A stretch of 64,000 nucleotides of DNA from Pedobacter cryoconitis (GTDB taxonomy: Bacteria; Bacteroidota; Bacteroidia; Sphingobacteriales; Sphingobacteriaceae), in NCBI RefSeq assembly GCF_001590605.1, contig NZ_CP014504.1, positions 558,001-622,000 of the forward strand, written 5' to 3'. Below are positions 8,991 through 17,691 of the stretch, piece after piece. The translations under genes and the position numbers were made by a program. The first letter of the stretch is position 1, and each line of letters starts with the position of its first letter. Below the pieces are notes generated by a model, which worked only from the letters and a program-made list of their open reading frames with translations, did no database searches and had not been told where the DNA came from.

Positions 8991-10382
8991 ATGGCAACTC
9001 CAGAAGAACAAAAAATAACACAAGATAACTCCCAGGCTGCGGGCTTCAAGCCAGCAGAAAAGCAAGAAATGGGGAAACTGTCTCTCCAGGAGAGTTTAGA
9101 TAAATTAGCAAGAGTTGGTGGTTTCGATTTATTGGAAGCAACTGTTGATGGTTTGCAAAATTTAAACCCTGAAAGAAAAGCAAGAAAGCAGATTTTCCTG
9201 ACAGGGGATGAAAAGAAAAAAGAAAGAGAAGAGTTAAAGAAGAAAATCCAGTTGTGGATTGATGTATTGGAAGATTCTGATTCTGTAGCTTCCATGACGA
9301 CAAAAAGTACAGAGAAGTTATTGGCTGCAGAAGAAAATCTGAATAAAAATATAGCTTCTGCGCTGGAAAGTACCAGGGAGTTGGAGCAGGCTTACCGTTC
9401 GGTGAATTTGTTTTATCAGAATACTGAGGCAGACAAATTGAAAAATGTAGTCTTGCTAAATGCTTCTATGGATCAGATTAAAGATCTGGACAATCCAAGG
9501 TTCGTTGATTATGTGAGCGATGAGCTGAAACAAAAATATGATCGTCTTGATTTACGTGAGAATTACTCTTTAATGGTTATCCCAGGTTATATGGGCTCTA
9601 ATAAAGTGGTGGAGAAGTGGGGTAAAGTGGCTTATGAAAATAAAGCCATGTTAGTAACTGACTTCGCCGATCTGGATCAGCCTGATGATGTGATTGATTT
9701 ATTCACGGCAGCTAATTTAACTGGTGCTGATGCTTTCAGATCAAATGTAATCATGACTTGTAACTGGTTAGTAGGCAGGGGTAAAGTGAGTGAGGTTGGT
9801 GAGGAAGATGATTTAACGATTCCTGGTTCAGCTGCATTGGCTGGAAAAATGTACTATACTTTGATGTCACAGGTAACTGCTGGTAAAAAGCATGGTGCGA
9901 TCAATGATGTAGATGGAGTTAAATTTGATCTTAAAAAGAGTGAGATTTCTCATCTGGAACGTATTGGTTTAGTGCCAATGGTGAATGAGTATGGAAAAGT
10001 AATGGCTTTTTCTGCTAAAACATTGTTCAATGGTGATAACATTGGCTTACAGACTTATTCTGTAGTGCGTGTGTTTGATTATGTAACTAAAGTGCTTTTT
10101 GATTTCTTAAACAGAAGGGCTTTTGAGAACTGGACTTCTAAAACTGAACAAGATCTGCGTGGACAGATTGTGAAGTTCCTGGATGGTATTCAGGGGCCTG
10201 AGCGTTTAATTGAGCGTTTCAAAATCATGCGTTTTGAGCGCGATGAATTACAGAAAGATAAAATTCACCTGGATATCCATATTACTCCTTATTTCCCTGC
10301 AAAAAGTTTCGTAGTGAAGCTTGATGGACAAAAAGGGGAGGATGAAGAGACAACCTGGAGTTCAGAATATGCACAGCAATAA
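8991..10382 (+). CDS. tssC: T6SS contractile sheath large subunit TssC
   Basis: The protein has 463 residues, the size of T6SSiii TssC (DUF5458-type, about 450). The N-terminal 100 residues are charged and helical. After that comes the sheath core, with MDQIKDLDNPRFVDYVSDEL, a hydrophobic strand SLMVIPGYMGS, MLVTDFADLDQPDDV and MTCNWLVGRGKVSE. The C-terminal part ends in alternating beta strands (HLDIHITPYFPAKSFVVKLDG), which is the TssB-interacting handshake strand region in known sheaths. It follows tssB directly and is followed by a strong hairpin terminator, so clpV-tssB-tssC probably end one transcription unit. Confidence 0.9.
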   Translation: MATPEEQKITQDNSQAAGFKPAEKQEMGKLSLQESLDKLARVGGFDLLEATVDGLQNLNPERKARKQIFLTGDEKKKEREELKKKIQLWIDVLEDSDSVASMTTKSTEKLLAAEENLNKNIASALESTRELEQAYRSVNLFYQNTEADKLKNVVLLNASMDQIKDLDNPRFVDYVSDELKQKYDRLDLRENYSLMVIPGYMGSNKVVEKWGKVAYENKAMLVTDFADLDQPDDVIDLFTAANLTGADAFRSNVIMTCNWLVGRGKVSEVGEEDDLTIPGSAALAGKMYYTLMSQVTAGKKHGAINDVDGVKFDLKKSEISHLERIGLVPMVNEYGKVMAFSAKTLFNGDNIGLQTYSVVRVFDYVTKVLFDFLNRRAFENWTSKTEQDLRGQIVKFLDGIQGPERLIERFKIMRFERDELQKDKIHLDIHITPYFPAKSFVVKLDGQKGEDEETTWSSEYAQQ

Positions 10383-10433
10383 ACTAGGTTCAATGACCAG
10401 CTGCTGCTGGTAGCGGAATATTTATTTGTTTTC

Positions 10434-10476
10434 AAAATATCCGGACAGATTCAAGTAATCTGGACCGGATATTTTT
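10434..10476 (+). terminator. Rho-independent terminator after tssC
   Basis: A long inverted repeat: the left arm AAAATATCCGG (10434-10444) pairs with CCGGATATTTT (10465-10475), and an inner arm CAGATT pairs with AATCTG around a 5-base loop. T-rich sequence follows. It separates the sheath operon from the downstream genes. Confidence 0.85.
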
Positions 10477-10555
10477 ATATATATCGGTTCACATTTCCTG
10501 GCTTAACAATTTCTTCATATTTTAGCAATTGATTCTTACATAGGCCCGCAAATAA

Positions 10556-11125
10556 ATGAAACAACTATTGATCATAAATGGTGATCCTGAAAAAACTGCT
10601 GCTACAAGTTATTTGATCCAGGCATATGTTAAGGGTGCTAAAGAAGCTGGTGCACATATTAAAGAGATTGCAATTGTTGACCTGATCTTTAATTCCAATA
10701 AACAATTCAATAACCGGGTAACTGAACTGGAGCCTGATTTGAAACGTGCGCTTGACCTGATTTTATGGGCAAATCATGTGGTTTTATTCTGTCCTGTCTA
10801 TTTATCATCTATTCCAACACGTATTACTGGTTTTTTTGACCGGTTATTTATGCCTGACCAGGTTTTTCATCCTTCTCAGCAGAAAGTCAACACTAATTTT
10901 AGCGGCAAGTCTGCACGAATAGTTTCTATTCTTGACCAGGAAACTTTTGAGTACTGGAAACAAGACAAGAAAATTACTTACTTGTCTATTAAAAGAAACG
11001 TTTTCGAAAATTGCCGGTTTCATCCGGTCTTAACCAATACTATAGGACAGTTATATTCTTTGGATAATGACTACAGTAAGAAGTGGTTAAGGAAGCTTGA
11101 GGCCTTCGGATCGAAGATTATTTAG
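10556..11125 (+). CDS. Flavodoxin-fold NAD(P)H-dependent oxidoreductase (NQO/MdaB-like)
   Basis: The 189-residue protein begins with the beta-strand/phosphate-loop pattern of flavodoxin-like quinone reductases (LLIINGDPEKTAATSYLI). It has a central WANHVVLFCPVYLSSIPTRI segment, which is the FMN-contacting loop of the family, followed by FFDRLFMPDQVFH. Family members reduce quinones or related substrates with FMN/FAD and NAD(P)H in the cytosol. It lies between the tssC terminator and the first tssD on the same strand. Its substrate is unknown. Whether it serves the T6SS or is a passenger cannot be told from the sequence. Confidence 0.75.
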   Translation: MKQLLIINGDPEKTAATSYLIQAYVKGAKEAGAHIKEIAIVDLIFNSNKQFNNRVTELEPDLKRALDLILWANHVVLFCPVYLSSIPTRITGFFDRLFMPDQVFHPSQQKVNTNFSGKSARIVSILDQETFEYWKQDKKITYLSIKRNVFENCRFHPVLTNTIGQLYSLDNDYSKKWLRKLEAFGSKII

Positions 11126-11248
11126 TCTTAAAGCGCTTTTTGCAGTTTTATTTAGAATTATTTATTATCTTGTTGGTAATAAGGTGATTTGGCAAACTAT
11201 TTGCTATTGTCTTAGTAATTATAAATAATAACCCTAAAACAAAAAGTT

Positions 11249-11644
11249 ATGGCTTTCAAAGCAAGATTAAACTTTTCGGGCAAGGAGTACGATGTACTTC
11301 ATTGTGCCTATTCTCTAAACCGTGATGTGGATGCAAAAGGAAGACCTTCTTCCGGAGTGTATGGTGGAACAATCGATATCGAACTCGAATCTACTGAAGA
11401 TACCTCAATTGTTGAAGCAATGGTAAACAATCAGTACAAACCTTTAACAGGCACTTTGCTTATCAAAAAATCTGATGAGGATGCAAAGATGAAGGAAGTT
11501 CATTTTGAAGATGGATACATTGTTAAGTATTCAGAAGGAATCAACATCACTGGAGATAATCCAATGACTTTGAAATTTCAGATCTCTGCCCGTAAATTAA
11601 AACTGGGTAATGCAGAGCACACTAATGACTGGCCTAAGGCTTAA
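11249..11644 (+). CDS. tssD: TssD (Hcp-like) tube protein, type A, copy 1
   Basis: This 131-residue beta-rich protein matches the short Hcp homologue TssD of Bacteroidota T6SSiii, which stacks as hexameric rings inside the sheath and is secreted. It has no signal peptide, as expected. Type A is defined here by KARLxFSGKEYDVLHCAYS near the N-terminus and by KKxDEDAKMKEVHFEDGYIVKY. It is about 93% identical to copy 3 and clearly less similar to copies 2 and 4. The leader AAAGTT directly before ATG is shared only with the other type A copy. Confidence 0.9.
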   Translation: MAFKARLNFSGKEYDVLHCAYSLNRDVDAKGRPSSGVYGGTIDIELESTEDTSIVEAMVNNQYKPLTGTLLIKKSDEDAKMKEVHFEDGYIVKYSEGINITGDNPMTLKFQISARKLKLGNAEHTNDWPKA

Positions 11645-11681
11645 TTGTAATTGACCGTTTAACATTTAAAAAAAAATTATC

Positions 11682-12077
11682 ATGGCGTTTAAAACCAGAT
11701 TGAACTTAGGTTCTAAAGAGTACGATGTGTTGCAGTGCAGCTATTCATTAAACAGAGATGTAGACGCAAAAGGCCGTCCATCATCAGGAGTTTACGGTGG
11801 AACTATCCATCTTGAAGTGGAGTCTACTGAAGATACTTCGGTGATCGAATCAATGGTGAACAACCAGTACAAGCCTCTTTCAGGAACGATTGTGTTCAAA
11901 AAAGGCGAAGAAGATGCAAAGATGAAAGAACTGTCATTCGAAGATGGTTATATCATCCAGTACAATGAGGGAATTGCCGTTAACGACAATACACCAATGA
12001 CTTTAGGTTTTGTAATTTCAGCACGTAAGTTGAAAATCGGTAATGCCGAGCATACTAACGACTGGCCTAAAGCTTAA
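11682..12077 (+). CDS. tssD: TssD (Hcp-like) tube protein, type B, copy 1
   Basis: This 131-residue TssD starts 38 bases after type A copy 1. It shares the invariant core NRDVDAKGRPSSGVYGGTI and the end GNAEHTNDWPKA with all copies, but carries type B markers: KTRLxLGSKE near residue 5, LQCS, KKGEEDAKMKELSFEDGYII and an AVNDxTPMTL stretch. Type B may build separate tubes, mix with type A, or carry different cargo. The leader ATTATC before the ATG is shared with type B copy 2. A strong terminator follows. Confidence 0.9.
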   Translation: MAFKTRLNLGSKEYDVLQCSYSLNRDVDAKGRPSSGVYGGTIHLEVESTEDTSVIESMVNNQYKPLSGTIVFKKGEEDAKMKELSFEDGYIIQYNEGIAVNDNTPMTLGFVISARKLKIGNAEHTNDWPKA

Positions 12078-12095
12078 TTAAAATATAATTGAGGG

Positions 12096-12136
12096 AAAGT
12101 CTGCCGCAGCTTAGGTTGCTGGCAGACTTTTTTTTT
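12096..12136 (+). terminator. Rho-independent terminator after the first tssD pair
   Basis: Left arm AAAGTCTGCC-CAGC (from 12096) pairs with GCTGGCAGACTTT (to 12130) with a short loop, followed by a run of nine T. It ends the first A-B tssD unit, so the second pair needs its own promoter. Confidence 0.9.
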
Positions 12137-12288
12137 GTCCCAATGTGTGAACGTATTTTTTTGGTTAATCAATAATTAATTGGCGGAATCCGTTCTGATG
12201 GTCCATATAGAGCTTTTCGCAATAACGGCAAACTTTTTGTTAGGGTTTGTATAGTAAATACTAAAAATTTCACCCAAAAATTAAAGTT

Positions 12289-12684
12289 ATGGCTTTCAAA
12301 GCAAGATTAACCTTTTCGGGCAAGGAGTACGACGTGCTTCATTGTGCTTATTCCCTAAACCGTGATGTAGATGCAAAAGGAAGACCTTCTTCTGGTGTAT
12401 ACGGTGGTACGATCGATGTAGAAATCGAATCAACTGAAGATACTTCTATTGTAGAAGCGATGGTCAATAATCAGTATAAACCGCTGACCGGGGTATTACT
12501 GATCAAAAAAGCTGATGAGGATGCAAAGATGAAGGAGGTTCATTTTGAAGATGGATACATTGTGAAGTATGCAGAAGGAATCAGAATTACAGGAGATAGT
12601 CCGATGACAATGAAATTCCAGATTTCTGCCCGTAAATTAAAGCTAGGCAATGCAGAACATACAAATGACTGGCCTAAAGCTTAA
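12289..12684 (+). CDS. tssD: TssD (Hcp-like) tube protein, type A, copy 2
   Basis: This 131-residue protein differs from type A copy 1 by nine residues that I could count: N8T, I44V, L46I, T69V, S75A, S95A, N98R, N103S and L107M. The start is supported by the same leader and first codons as copy 1. It lies 211 bases after the type B stop, with a terminator in between, so it probably has its own promoter in 12137-12288. It is the first gene of the duplicated A-B unit. Confidence 0.9.
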   Translation: MAFKARLTFSGKEYDVLHCAYSLNRDVDAKGRPSSGVYGGTIDVEIESTEDTSIVEAMVNNQYKPLTGVLLIKKADEDAKMKEVHFEDGYIVKYAEGIRITGDSPMTMKFQISARKLKLGNAEHTNDWPKA

Positions 12685-12800
12685 TTAACCTTTAAATTCT
12701 GAGCGTATTTTGTATATAGTATCCTAATTGCGATATTTATACAGATTTCTCAATTTTATTGCGTTAATCAATTAACAAATTTTTACAATAAAATATTATC

Positions 12801-13196
12801 ATGGCTTTTAAAACCAGATTAACTCTTGGATCAAAAGAGTTCGATGTGCTGCAATGCAGTTTTTCATTAAATAGAGATGTAGATGCTAAGGGCCGTCCTT
12901 CGTCAGGTGTGTATGGGGGAACTATTCATGTTGAAATCGAATCAACAGAGGATACATCGATCATTGAATCAATGGTGAATAACCAATATAAAGCTTTGTC
13001 TGGAACTATCGTTTTTAAAAAGGGCGAAGAAGATGCAAAGATGAAAGAATTATCATTTGAAGATGGTTATATCATTCAATATAACGAAGGAATAGCTGTC
13101 AATGATAAAACACCGATGACTTTAAGTTTTGTATTGTCTGCACGCAAGTTAAAGCTTGGAAATGCAGAACATACAAACGACTGGCCAAAGGCTTAA
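12801..13196 (+). CDS. tssD: TssD (Hcp-like) tube protein, type B, copy 2
   Basis: This 131-residue type B TssD carries about eleven differences from type B copy 1, including N8T, Y14F, Y21F, L44V, V46I and P65A. Residues 8, 44 and 46 become T, V and I, exactly as in type A copy 2. The 116-base spacer after type A copy 2 is longer than in the first pair (38 bases). The gene ends at a hairpin and is followed by the effector gene. Confidence 0.9.
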   Translation: MAFKTRLTLGSKEFDVLQCSFSLNRDVDAKGRPSSGVYGGTIHVEIESTEDTSIIESMVNNQYKALSGTIVFKKGEEDAKMKELSFEDGYIIQYNEGIAVNDKTPMTLSFVLSARKLKLGNAEHTNDWPKA

Positions 13197-13206
13197 GTTT
13201 TTCTTT

Positions 13207-13240
13207 AAGGCCATCATGTATAGATATGATGGCCTTAATT
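13207..13240 (+). terminator. Hairpin terminator after the second tssD pair
   Basis: A perfect 11-bp stem, AAGGCCATCAT (13207-13217) with ATGATGGCCTT (13226-13236), and an 8-base loop. The 3' tail is only AT-rich (AATTATAA), so termination may be partial and allow read-through to the effector genes. Confidence 0.75.
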
Positions 13241-13347
13241 ATAAAATCATTTTAGTAATCCCTTGTATCAATTGATAAGTTATCCAGTACGCAAGCATGT
13301 GTTGCAAATTGGATTTAGTAATAGGAGATAAATAATCAGGCTAAAAA

Positions 13348-14853
13348 ATGGTTGAAAAGGGTAATATTATAAAAATATCCAGTGGAACATTCAGTGAAAC
13401 TGCATCGAAAGACTATACTGCGCTTGCTAACACTATCCATAGCAATGCAGCACATAAAATTATAGAAAATTCTAAAGAAGGTATTGTATTTGGTGAACCA
13501 GAGGACATGAAATTTACAACTGTAGATGGAGTAGATGTCATAGCAGGTGTTTTTTTTGATGGAACATTAAATAATATGTACAATACAACAAGTAAAACTG
13601 GTGAGGGGAGCTATCAAAATGACTATTCCAATGTTGCCAGGTTATTTCTGGTATGTAGGGAAGTTGGGACTACTATCATAAAGATATATGTTGAAGGAAT
13701 GGGGAGTAAGAAAGATGAAGAGGATGATTCCGATGGTTCTGGATTTGGAACAAGTAAAACTGGTATTCCCGCGAGAGTTTTAGAGGGCTGTGGAAGTTTG
13801 GCTGATCAGATTTTGTCAAAGGTGCCAACCAAAAATATTAAAACACTAACGATTGATGTCTTTGGTTTTAGCCGTGGGGCGGCAGCAGCAAGAAATTTTA
13901 TTTATGAAGTGGGACTTTCAGATTATCCAGCACATGTTTCAGGACTTTTTAAAAATAAGTTTGATATTCATGGGCAACGTACCACAATGGATAATTTACC
14001 AAAGGGTGGTGAATTGGGAAGAAGATTATTGGAGAATAAAATAAAAGTTAAGGATATAAAAATTCGATTTGTTGGTCTTTTTGATACAGTTTCATCTTAT
14101 AATAGCTCTTTTTCACTTATGCCAGATTTTAGTGATGATGTAAAGGAACTTCATCTGAATTCTCTTGGCAGAGTAGAAAAAGTAATTCATCTTACTGCGG
14201 CAGACGAACACCGGAAATACTTTGCACTCACTCATATACAAAGTGCTGGAATTAAGGGTATTGAAAAAGAGATGCCAGGAGTACATTCTGATATTGGCGG
14301 AAGTTATCCAGATGGTGAAGAAAAAGTAGAAAGTATTTTAAAGGGTAATAATGAGATTCTGCAAAAAGAGAAGCAACGTTTAGTTAAGGAAAGTTGGTAT
14401 TTGGATAGGCAGTTGGTAATTAGCAGTGGGAAATTAATTGGTACACGGGACTTTAAAAATCATTATAGCTTTATTCCATTACATTTTATGTGTGAATTCA
14501 GTTCAAAATTCTCTAAGCCACTACCTATTGACCAAATTGCTCTTGAAAAAAGATATCCAATTAGTAAGAACCCGAAGTATTTATTGTGTTTTATTAAAAC
14601 AAGATTACATAATTATGTATTTGGAAATGAGGGGCCGCTTAGATTCAAATATTTTAGTGAATTAGATGAGATGCTAAAAATTGGTAAATTAACTAAAGCT
14701 ATGTATGATAAAGAGTTTGTTGAACAGAAGAATTTGCGTCTTTTAAGGAATGGCTATTTACATTGGTCATCTAATTTTGAGGGAATAGCAAAAGCATTTC
14801 AACCGAATTATGACAATAATAAACAACGTAAAAGAATTCCTTATGACGGTTAA
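13348..14853 (+). CDS. Tle1-like T6SS phospholipase effector (DUF2235 alpha/beta hydrolase)
   Basis: The 501-residue protein has the DUF2235 pattern. FFDGTLNN near residue 69 opens the hydrolase fold. The nucleophile elbow is GFSRGA with Ser175. Candidate acid Asp246 lies in VGLFDTVSS and candidate His313 in PGVHSDIGGSY. This triad arrangement is that of Tle1 lipases, T6SS effectors that cut membrane phospholipids of rival cells. There is no signal peptide, as expected for T6SS cargo. It sits directly after the tssD genes and overlaps a lipoprotein gene by 11 bases, the usual effector-immunity layout. It is visibly more AT-rich than the tssD genes, suggesting transfer. Activity is inferred from motifs. 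Confidence 0.85.
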   Translation: MVEKGNIIKISSGTFSETASKDYTALANTIHSNAAHKIIENSKEGIVFGEPEDMKFTTVDGVDVIAGVFFDGTLNNMYNTTSKTGEGSYQNDYSNVARLFLVCREVGTTIIKIYVEGMGSKKDEEDDSDGSGFGTSKTGIPARVLEGCGSLADQILSKVPTKNIKTLTIDVFGFSRGAAAARNFIYEVGLSDYPAHVSGLFKNKFDIHGQRTTMDNLPKGGELGRRLLENKIKVKDIKIRFVGLFDTVSSYNSSFSLMPDFSDDVKELHLNSLGRVEKVIHLTAADEHRKYFALTHIQSAGIKGIEKEMPGVHSDIGGSYPDGEEKVESILKGNNEILQKEKQRLVKESWYLDRQLVISSGKLIGTRDFKNHYSFIPLHFMCEFSSKFSKPLPIDQIALEKRYPISKNPKYLLCFIKTRLHNYVFGNEGPLRFKYFSELDEMLKIGKLTKAMYDKEFVEQKNLRLLRNGYLHWSSNFEGIAKAFQPNYDNNKQRKRIPYDG

Positions 14854-15880
14854 AAAAGCTATAATACTCAAGCTAATCATTATACAATTTATTTTGTCAA
14901 TTCAATTCTCATCATGTCAACTTATGGAAAAACAAGAATATAAGTGGATTCCTACTATCGGAGCGCCAGAAGAGTATCCAATAAGAATTATAAAAGGAGA
15001 GTTTATTTCAATTGATGGCCACAATACTACATTGCCAGGATCTGAGTTTGTCAATCAGGGTTGGGGAACTAGTGGAAGCGTAATGGTGAGTGGCGCGAAA
15101 AAAAAAGCTATTCCAGATAGTCTTGCCCTGACGTGGCTTTCTTATGCTGATAATAAATTCTACAGTGGGCGCTTTGCGCTACCGAAACAAAAAATATCAG
15201 ATTTGTTTAAACTTGGCTACTTAGATCATGATATAAATGAGCAAAGAACTTATAATTACCTAACAATTGGTATGACACCTGGAGGTGGAGTTGTTTTATG
15301 GGTTACTGGTGGAGTGAGACAAGTACAAGTGAGTGATTTTTATGCAAAAGAAGTTAAATTGACCAAACAAGATCTTAGGCCAAATGATACTTATTTATTT
15401 GAACCAGGCTTTGCAAAGGAGGCATATGAGCGAAATTTAGCACCTGAAATTCTTGAACGTGTAGAAAAAGAAGGAATTAATAAAGACTTGCTTACAAAGT
15501 GGTTGAAAAGGTATAATTTGAACTTTACTGTTAATTCAAAAGCTGTTAAGTTTTATCAGCTCAGGTTATTTTACTTAAACGCAGAACAGGAAGAAATTTT
15601 TGGCTCCGATTTGCTTGATCATAAATCTGAACAAAGAGCTGCTCCCAAGGAGACTTATGTACAGTGGATTGATTCGAAGGGACGTAAAATGATCACGAAA
15701 ATAGTCTTTGATGCGGATGAAATTCAGCGTGTATTTAATGAGCTTCCTCAAAATGCTAAAGCAGAATTAAATTTTGAAGTAGATCCTGACGAATATACTG
15801 TTGCTGTTACTTTCAAAACAGACGGGAAGGAAATTAAAATAACAAAGCAAAAATCTAAAACTGAGCACGAAACCACTTAA
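14843..15880 (+). CDS. DUF2931-like lipoprotein, probable immunity protein of the lipase effector
   Basis: I take ATG 14843 as the start because it leads straight into a lipoprotein signal (basic KK, hydrophobic stretch, SIQFSSC with lipid-accepting Cys25); an upstream in-frame ATG at 14810 would add 11 residues before it. The product has 345 residues. The mature part begins with WIPTIGAPEEYPIRIIKGEF, which resembles the opening of DUF2931 proteins ('SAPKEYP'). DUF2931 lipoproteins often lie beside Tle1-type effectors, and a periplasmic lipoprotein would block a lipase arriving from sister cells. It overlaps the effector stop by 11 bases, so the two are co-translated. Immunity is inferred from this context. 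Confidence 0.75.
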   Translation: MTVKKAIILKLIIIQFILSIQFSSCQLMEKQEYKWIPTIGAPEEYPIRIIKGEFISIDGHNTTLPGSEFVNQGWGTSGSVMVSGAKKKAIPDSLALTWLSYADNKFYSGRFALPKQKISDLFKLGYLDHDINEQRTYNYLTIGMTPGGGVVLWVTGGVRQVQVSDFYAKEVKLTKQDLRPNDTYLFEPGFAKEAYERNLAPEILERVEKEGINKDLLTKWLKRYNLNFTVNSKAVKFYQLRLFYLNAEQEEIFGSDLLDHKSEQRAAPKETYVQWIDSKGRKMITKIVFDADEIQRVFNELPQNAKAELNFEVDPDEYTVAVTFKTDGKEIKITKQKSKTEHETT

Positions 15881-15888
15881 ATTAAAAC

Positions 15889-16260
15889 TCAAAGGTCTTC
15901 TTCATTATACTTTTGCTGATTTGAAGGTGGCATAGCGGGAGGACTCCCGTTTTTCATGGCTTGGTAATGTGGTGAAATAATCTACGCCAGCAGCATTAAA
16001 TTCATTCTGAATATTTCAAACAGCTTACTATAAATCAGAGCCTGTTTATTGGCCTCTCTGGTATAGGCATTGATCTGATAGGAGACATAAAAATCATCAA
16101 GACTGGTTTACAACAATAAAAATTTTTGGGCTTCCAGTATATATTCGTTCTTTAAGGCTACTATGATTAACATTTTATAAATATCGGTGTAAGGAATATC
16201 ACAGATCAATGTTAGCGTCTGGTGTATAATAAGACAAGACTTTTTTGTATAACTTGAATA
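15889..16260 (-). pseudogene. Decayed MscS-family mechanosensitive channel, C-terminal remnant
   Basis: Reading the minus strand in several frames recovers the C-terminal cytoplasmic domain of MscS channels. The pieces, in order, are H-x-T-L-T-x-I-C-DIPYTDIYKMLI, then EAQKFLLL, stop codon, TSLDDFYVSYQINAYT, EANKQALIYSKLF, NIQNEFNAAGVDY in a shifted frame, and ISPHYQAMKNGSPPAMPP before the original stop at 15889-15891. At least one nonsense codon and two frame changes are visible, and the membrane part is missing. This explains most of the gap after the immunity gene. Confidence 0.8.
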
Positions 16261-16342
16261 GATGACCCTGCTGCTCGAAACTCTCATCGAGTTTGGTACG
16301 ATAGGGGTTACTTTAACGAGTTAAGATAATATAAAACTAAAA

Positions 16343-16690
16343 AAAAGGAAACATGTTTTAAGCCTGGAAATATATTCACTATTTCGGATGTGGATGTTGT
16401 AGAGCGTACCCGCTATGATATATCATTCAAATATTTCTTGGAGATGTCTCCTGAAGAGGTTGTGATCAACCCCAGTTCTCGGAAGAAGTTCAGAAAGCTT
16501 ATTACTGCGCAAGGCAGCGTATCTTGTGGATGATGATTTCAAGAATCAAATGCTAGAGGAAAACGAATCAAATGATATCTTAAAGGAAATAGCATATTGT
16601 AAGGAATTACAAAAGTGTATCGAGTCTGATGGGATACTAAGCGAGATACCTGCTGTAAAGAGAAACTCAACTTGTTGAAGCATCTCATAC
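16343..16690 (+). pseudogene. Decayed IS1182-type transposase fragment
   Basis: The frame starting near 16350 reads DVVERTRYDISFKYFLEMSP then INPSSRKKFRKL, a hallmark of the N-terminal part of IS1182-family transposases. After a break, another frame gives ILKEIAYCKELQKC, and a third frame gives VKxEKLNLLKHL; both match later helical parts of the same family. Stops and frame changes are frequent, and I found no inverted repeats, so this is an inactive relic. The rest of the stretch to the sigma factor (16691-16955) shows nothing recognisable. Confidence 0.65.
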
Positions 16691-16955
16691 ATTGTTTGTC
16701 AAAAAATTACCCCGTCAGTAGCCAAACAATGTCACCTGCCAATGCATACAGGAGTCGTATGTCCACTAGCTAAAACATGCCGGATTTAACTTCTGAACCT
16801 CGTATATCACGAGTTAGATAGCTGAATTTGCTGTTAAAGCTATATATTCATGTTTTTTATTGGAATTCCGCCATTTTATCTTGACTTTAGAGCGATCGTT
16901 AAGCTGTTTACTTTTGATAATCAGGTTCGTATCAGGTCTTTTTTATACACACCAC

Positions 16956-17549
16956 ATGAATGATAATAGCGCTTTACCCGATTCGGATCTGGTTATAAGA
17001 TTAAGGAATGGGGAAGAGGTTGCCTTTAAAATTATCTTTGACAGATGGTTTAAGAAATTGTATTATTTCAGTTTCAGATACCTGAAAAGTAAGGAGGAAG
17101 CAGAAGAGATGGTACAGGAGACGATGCTGCAGTTGTGGGTTACCCGTGAAAAGTTAGATGAAAGATATCCCGTTTCTTCTTACTTATATACGATAGTAAA
17201 GAGACTTTCCTTAAACAGGCTTAAGCAGATTGCCAGCTCAAAATCTGCGGCTGAACATCATTTCGTCAATTTGAAAGTGACTGTTAATACCACAGAAGAT
17301 GCATTGTCTTTGAGCGAGCTTAAAAGAATCACTGCGGAAGCATTAGCTTTAATGCCAGAAAAACAGCAGCAGGTCTACAGAATGAGTAGAAATGAGGGGC
17401 TTTCGCTTGATGAAATTGCTTTTTCTTTAGGTATTCTTAAAAATACTGTCAAAAAACATCTTTCTGAGGCTTTAAAAATGATAAGAATTCATTTTGCTTC
17501 CCGTTATTACCTTCTTGTAGTTTCATTGGTTTCAATTATCAATAAATAA
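16956..17549 (+). CDS. ECF RNA polymerase sigma factor (RpoE-like)
   Basis: I chose ATG 16956 (MNDNSALPDSDLVIRL), giving 197 residues, the usual ECF length; the 32-codon upstream extension looks non-coding. Region 2 is visible as FKIIFDRWFKKLYYFSFRYL, KEEAEEMVQETMLQLW. Region 4 contains LALMPEKQQQVYRMSRNEGLS followed by the helix-turn-helix DEIAFSLGILKNTVKKHLSEAL. It is followed by a FecR-type gene and a SusC/SusD pair, so it should activate that locus when SusC signals through FecR. The C-terminal hydrophobic tail (YYLLVVSLVSII) is common in Bacteroidota members. Confidence 0.92.
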   Translation: MNDNSALPDSDLVIRLRNGEEVAFKIIFDRWFKKLYYFSFRYLKSKEEAEEMVQETMLQLWVTREKLDERYPVSSYLYTIVKRLSLNRLKQIASSKSAAEHHFVNLKVTVNTTEDALSLSELKRITAEALALMPEKQQQVYRMSRNEGLSLDEIAFSLGILKNTVKKHLSEALKMIRIHFASRYYLLVVSLVSIINK

Positions 17550-17691
17550 TTCATTCAGATATTCTTTGTTTAGAGAGTTTGGACGGCGTTTTGCCGATGG
17601 TTAATTTTTTTTTATAAAAAAAATGAAAATTGACTACTTCTTTCTATCACCTGAATTGTATTACTATTAAATCAGATCTATAAAATATCTG

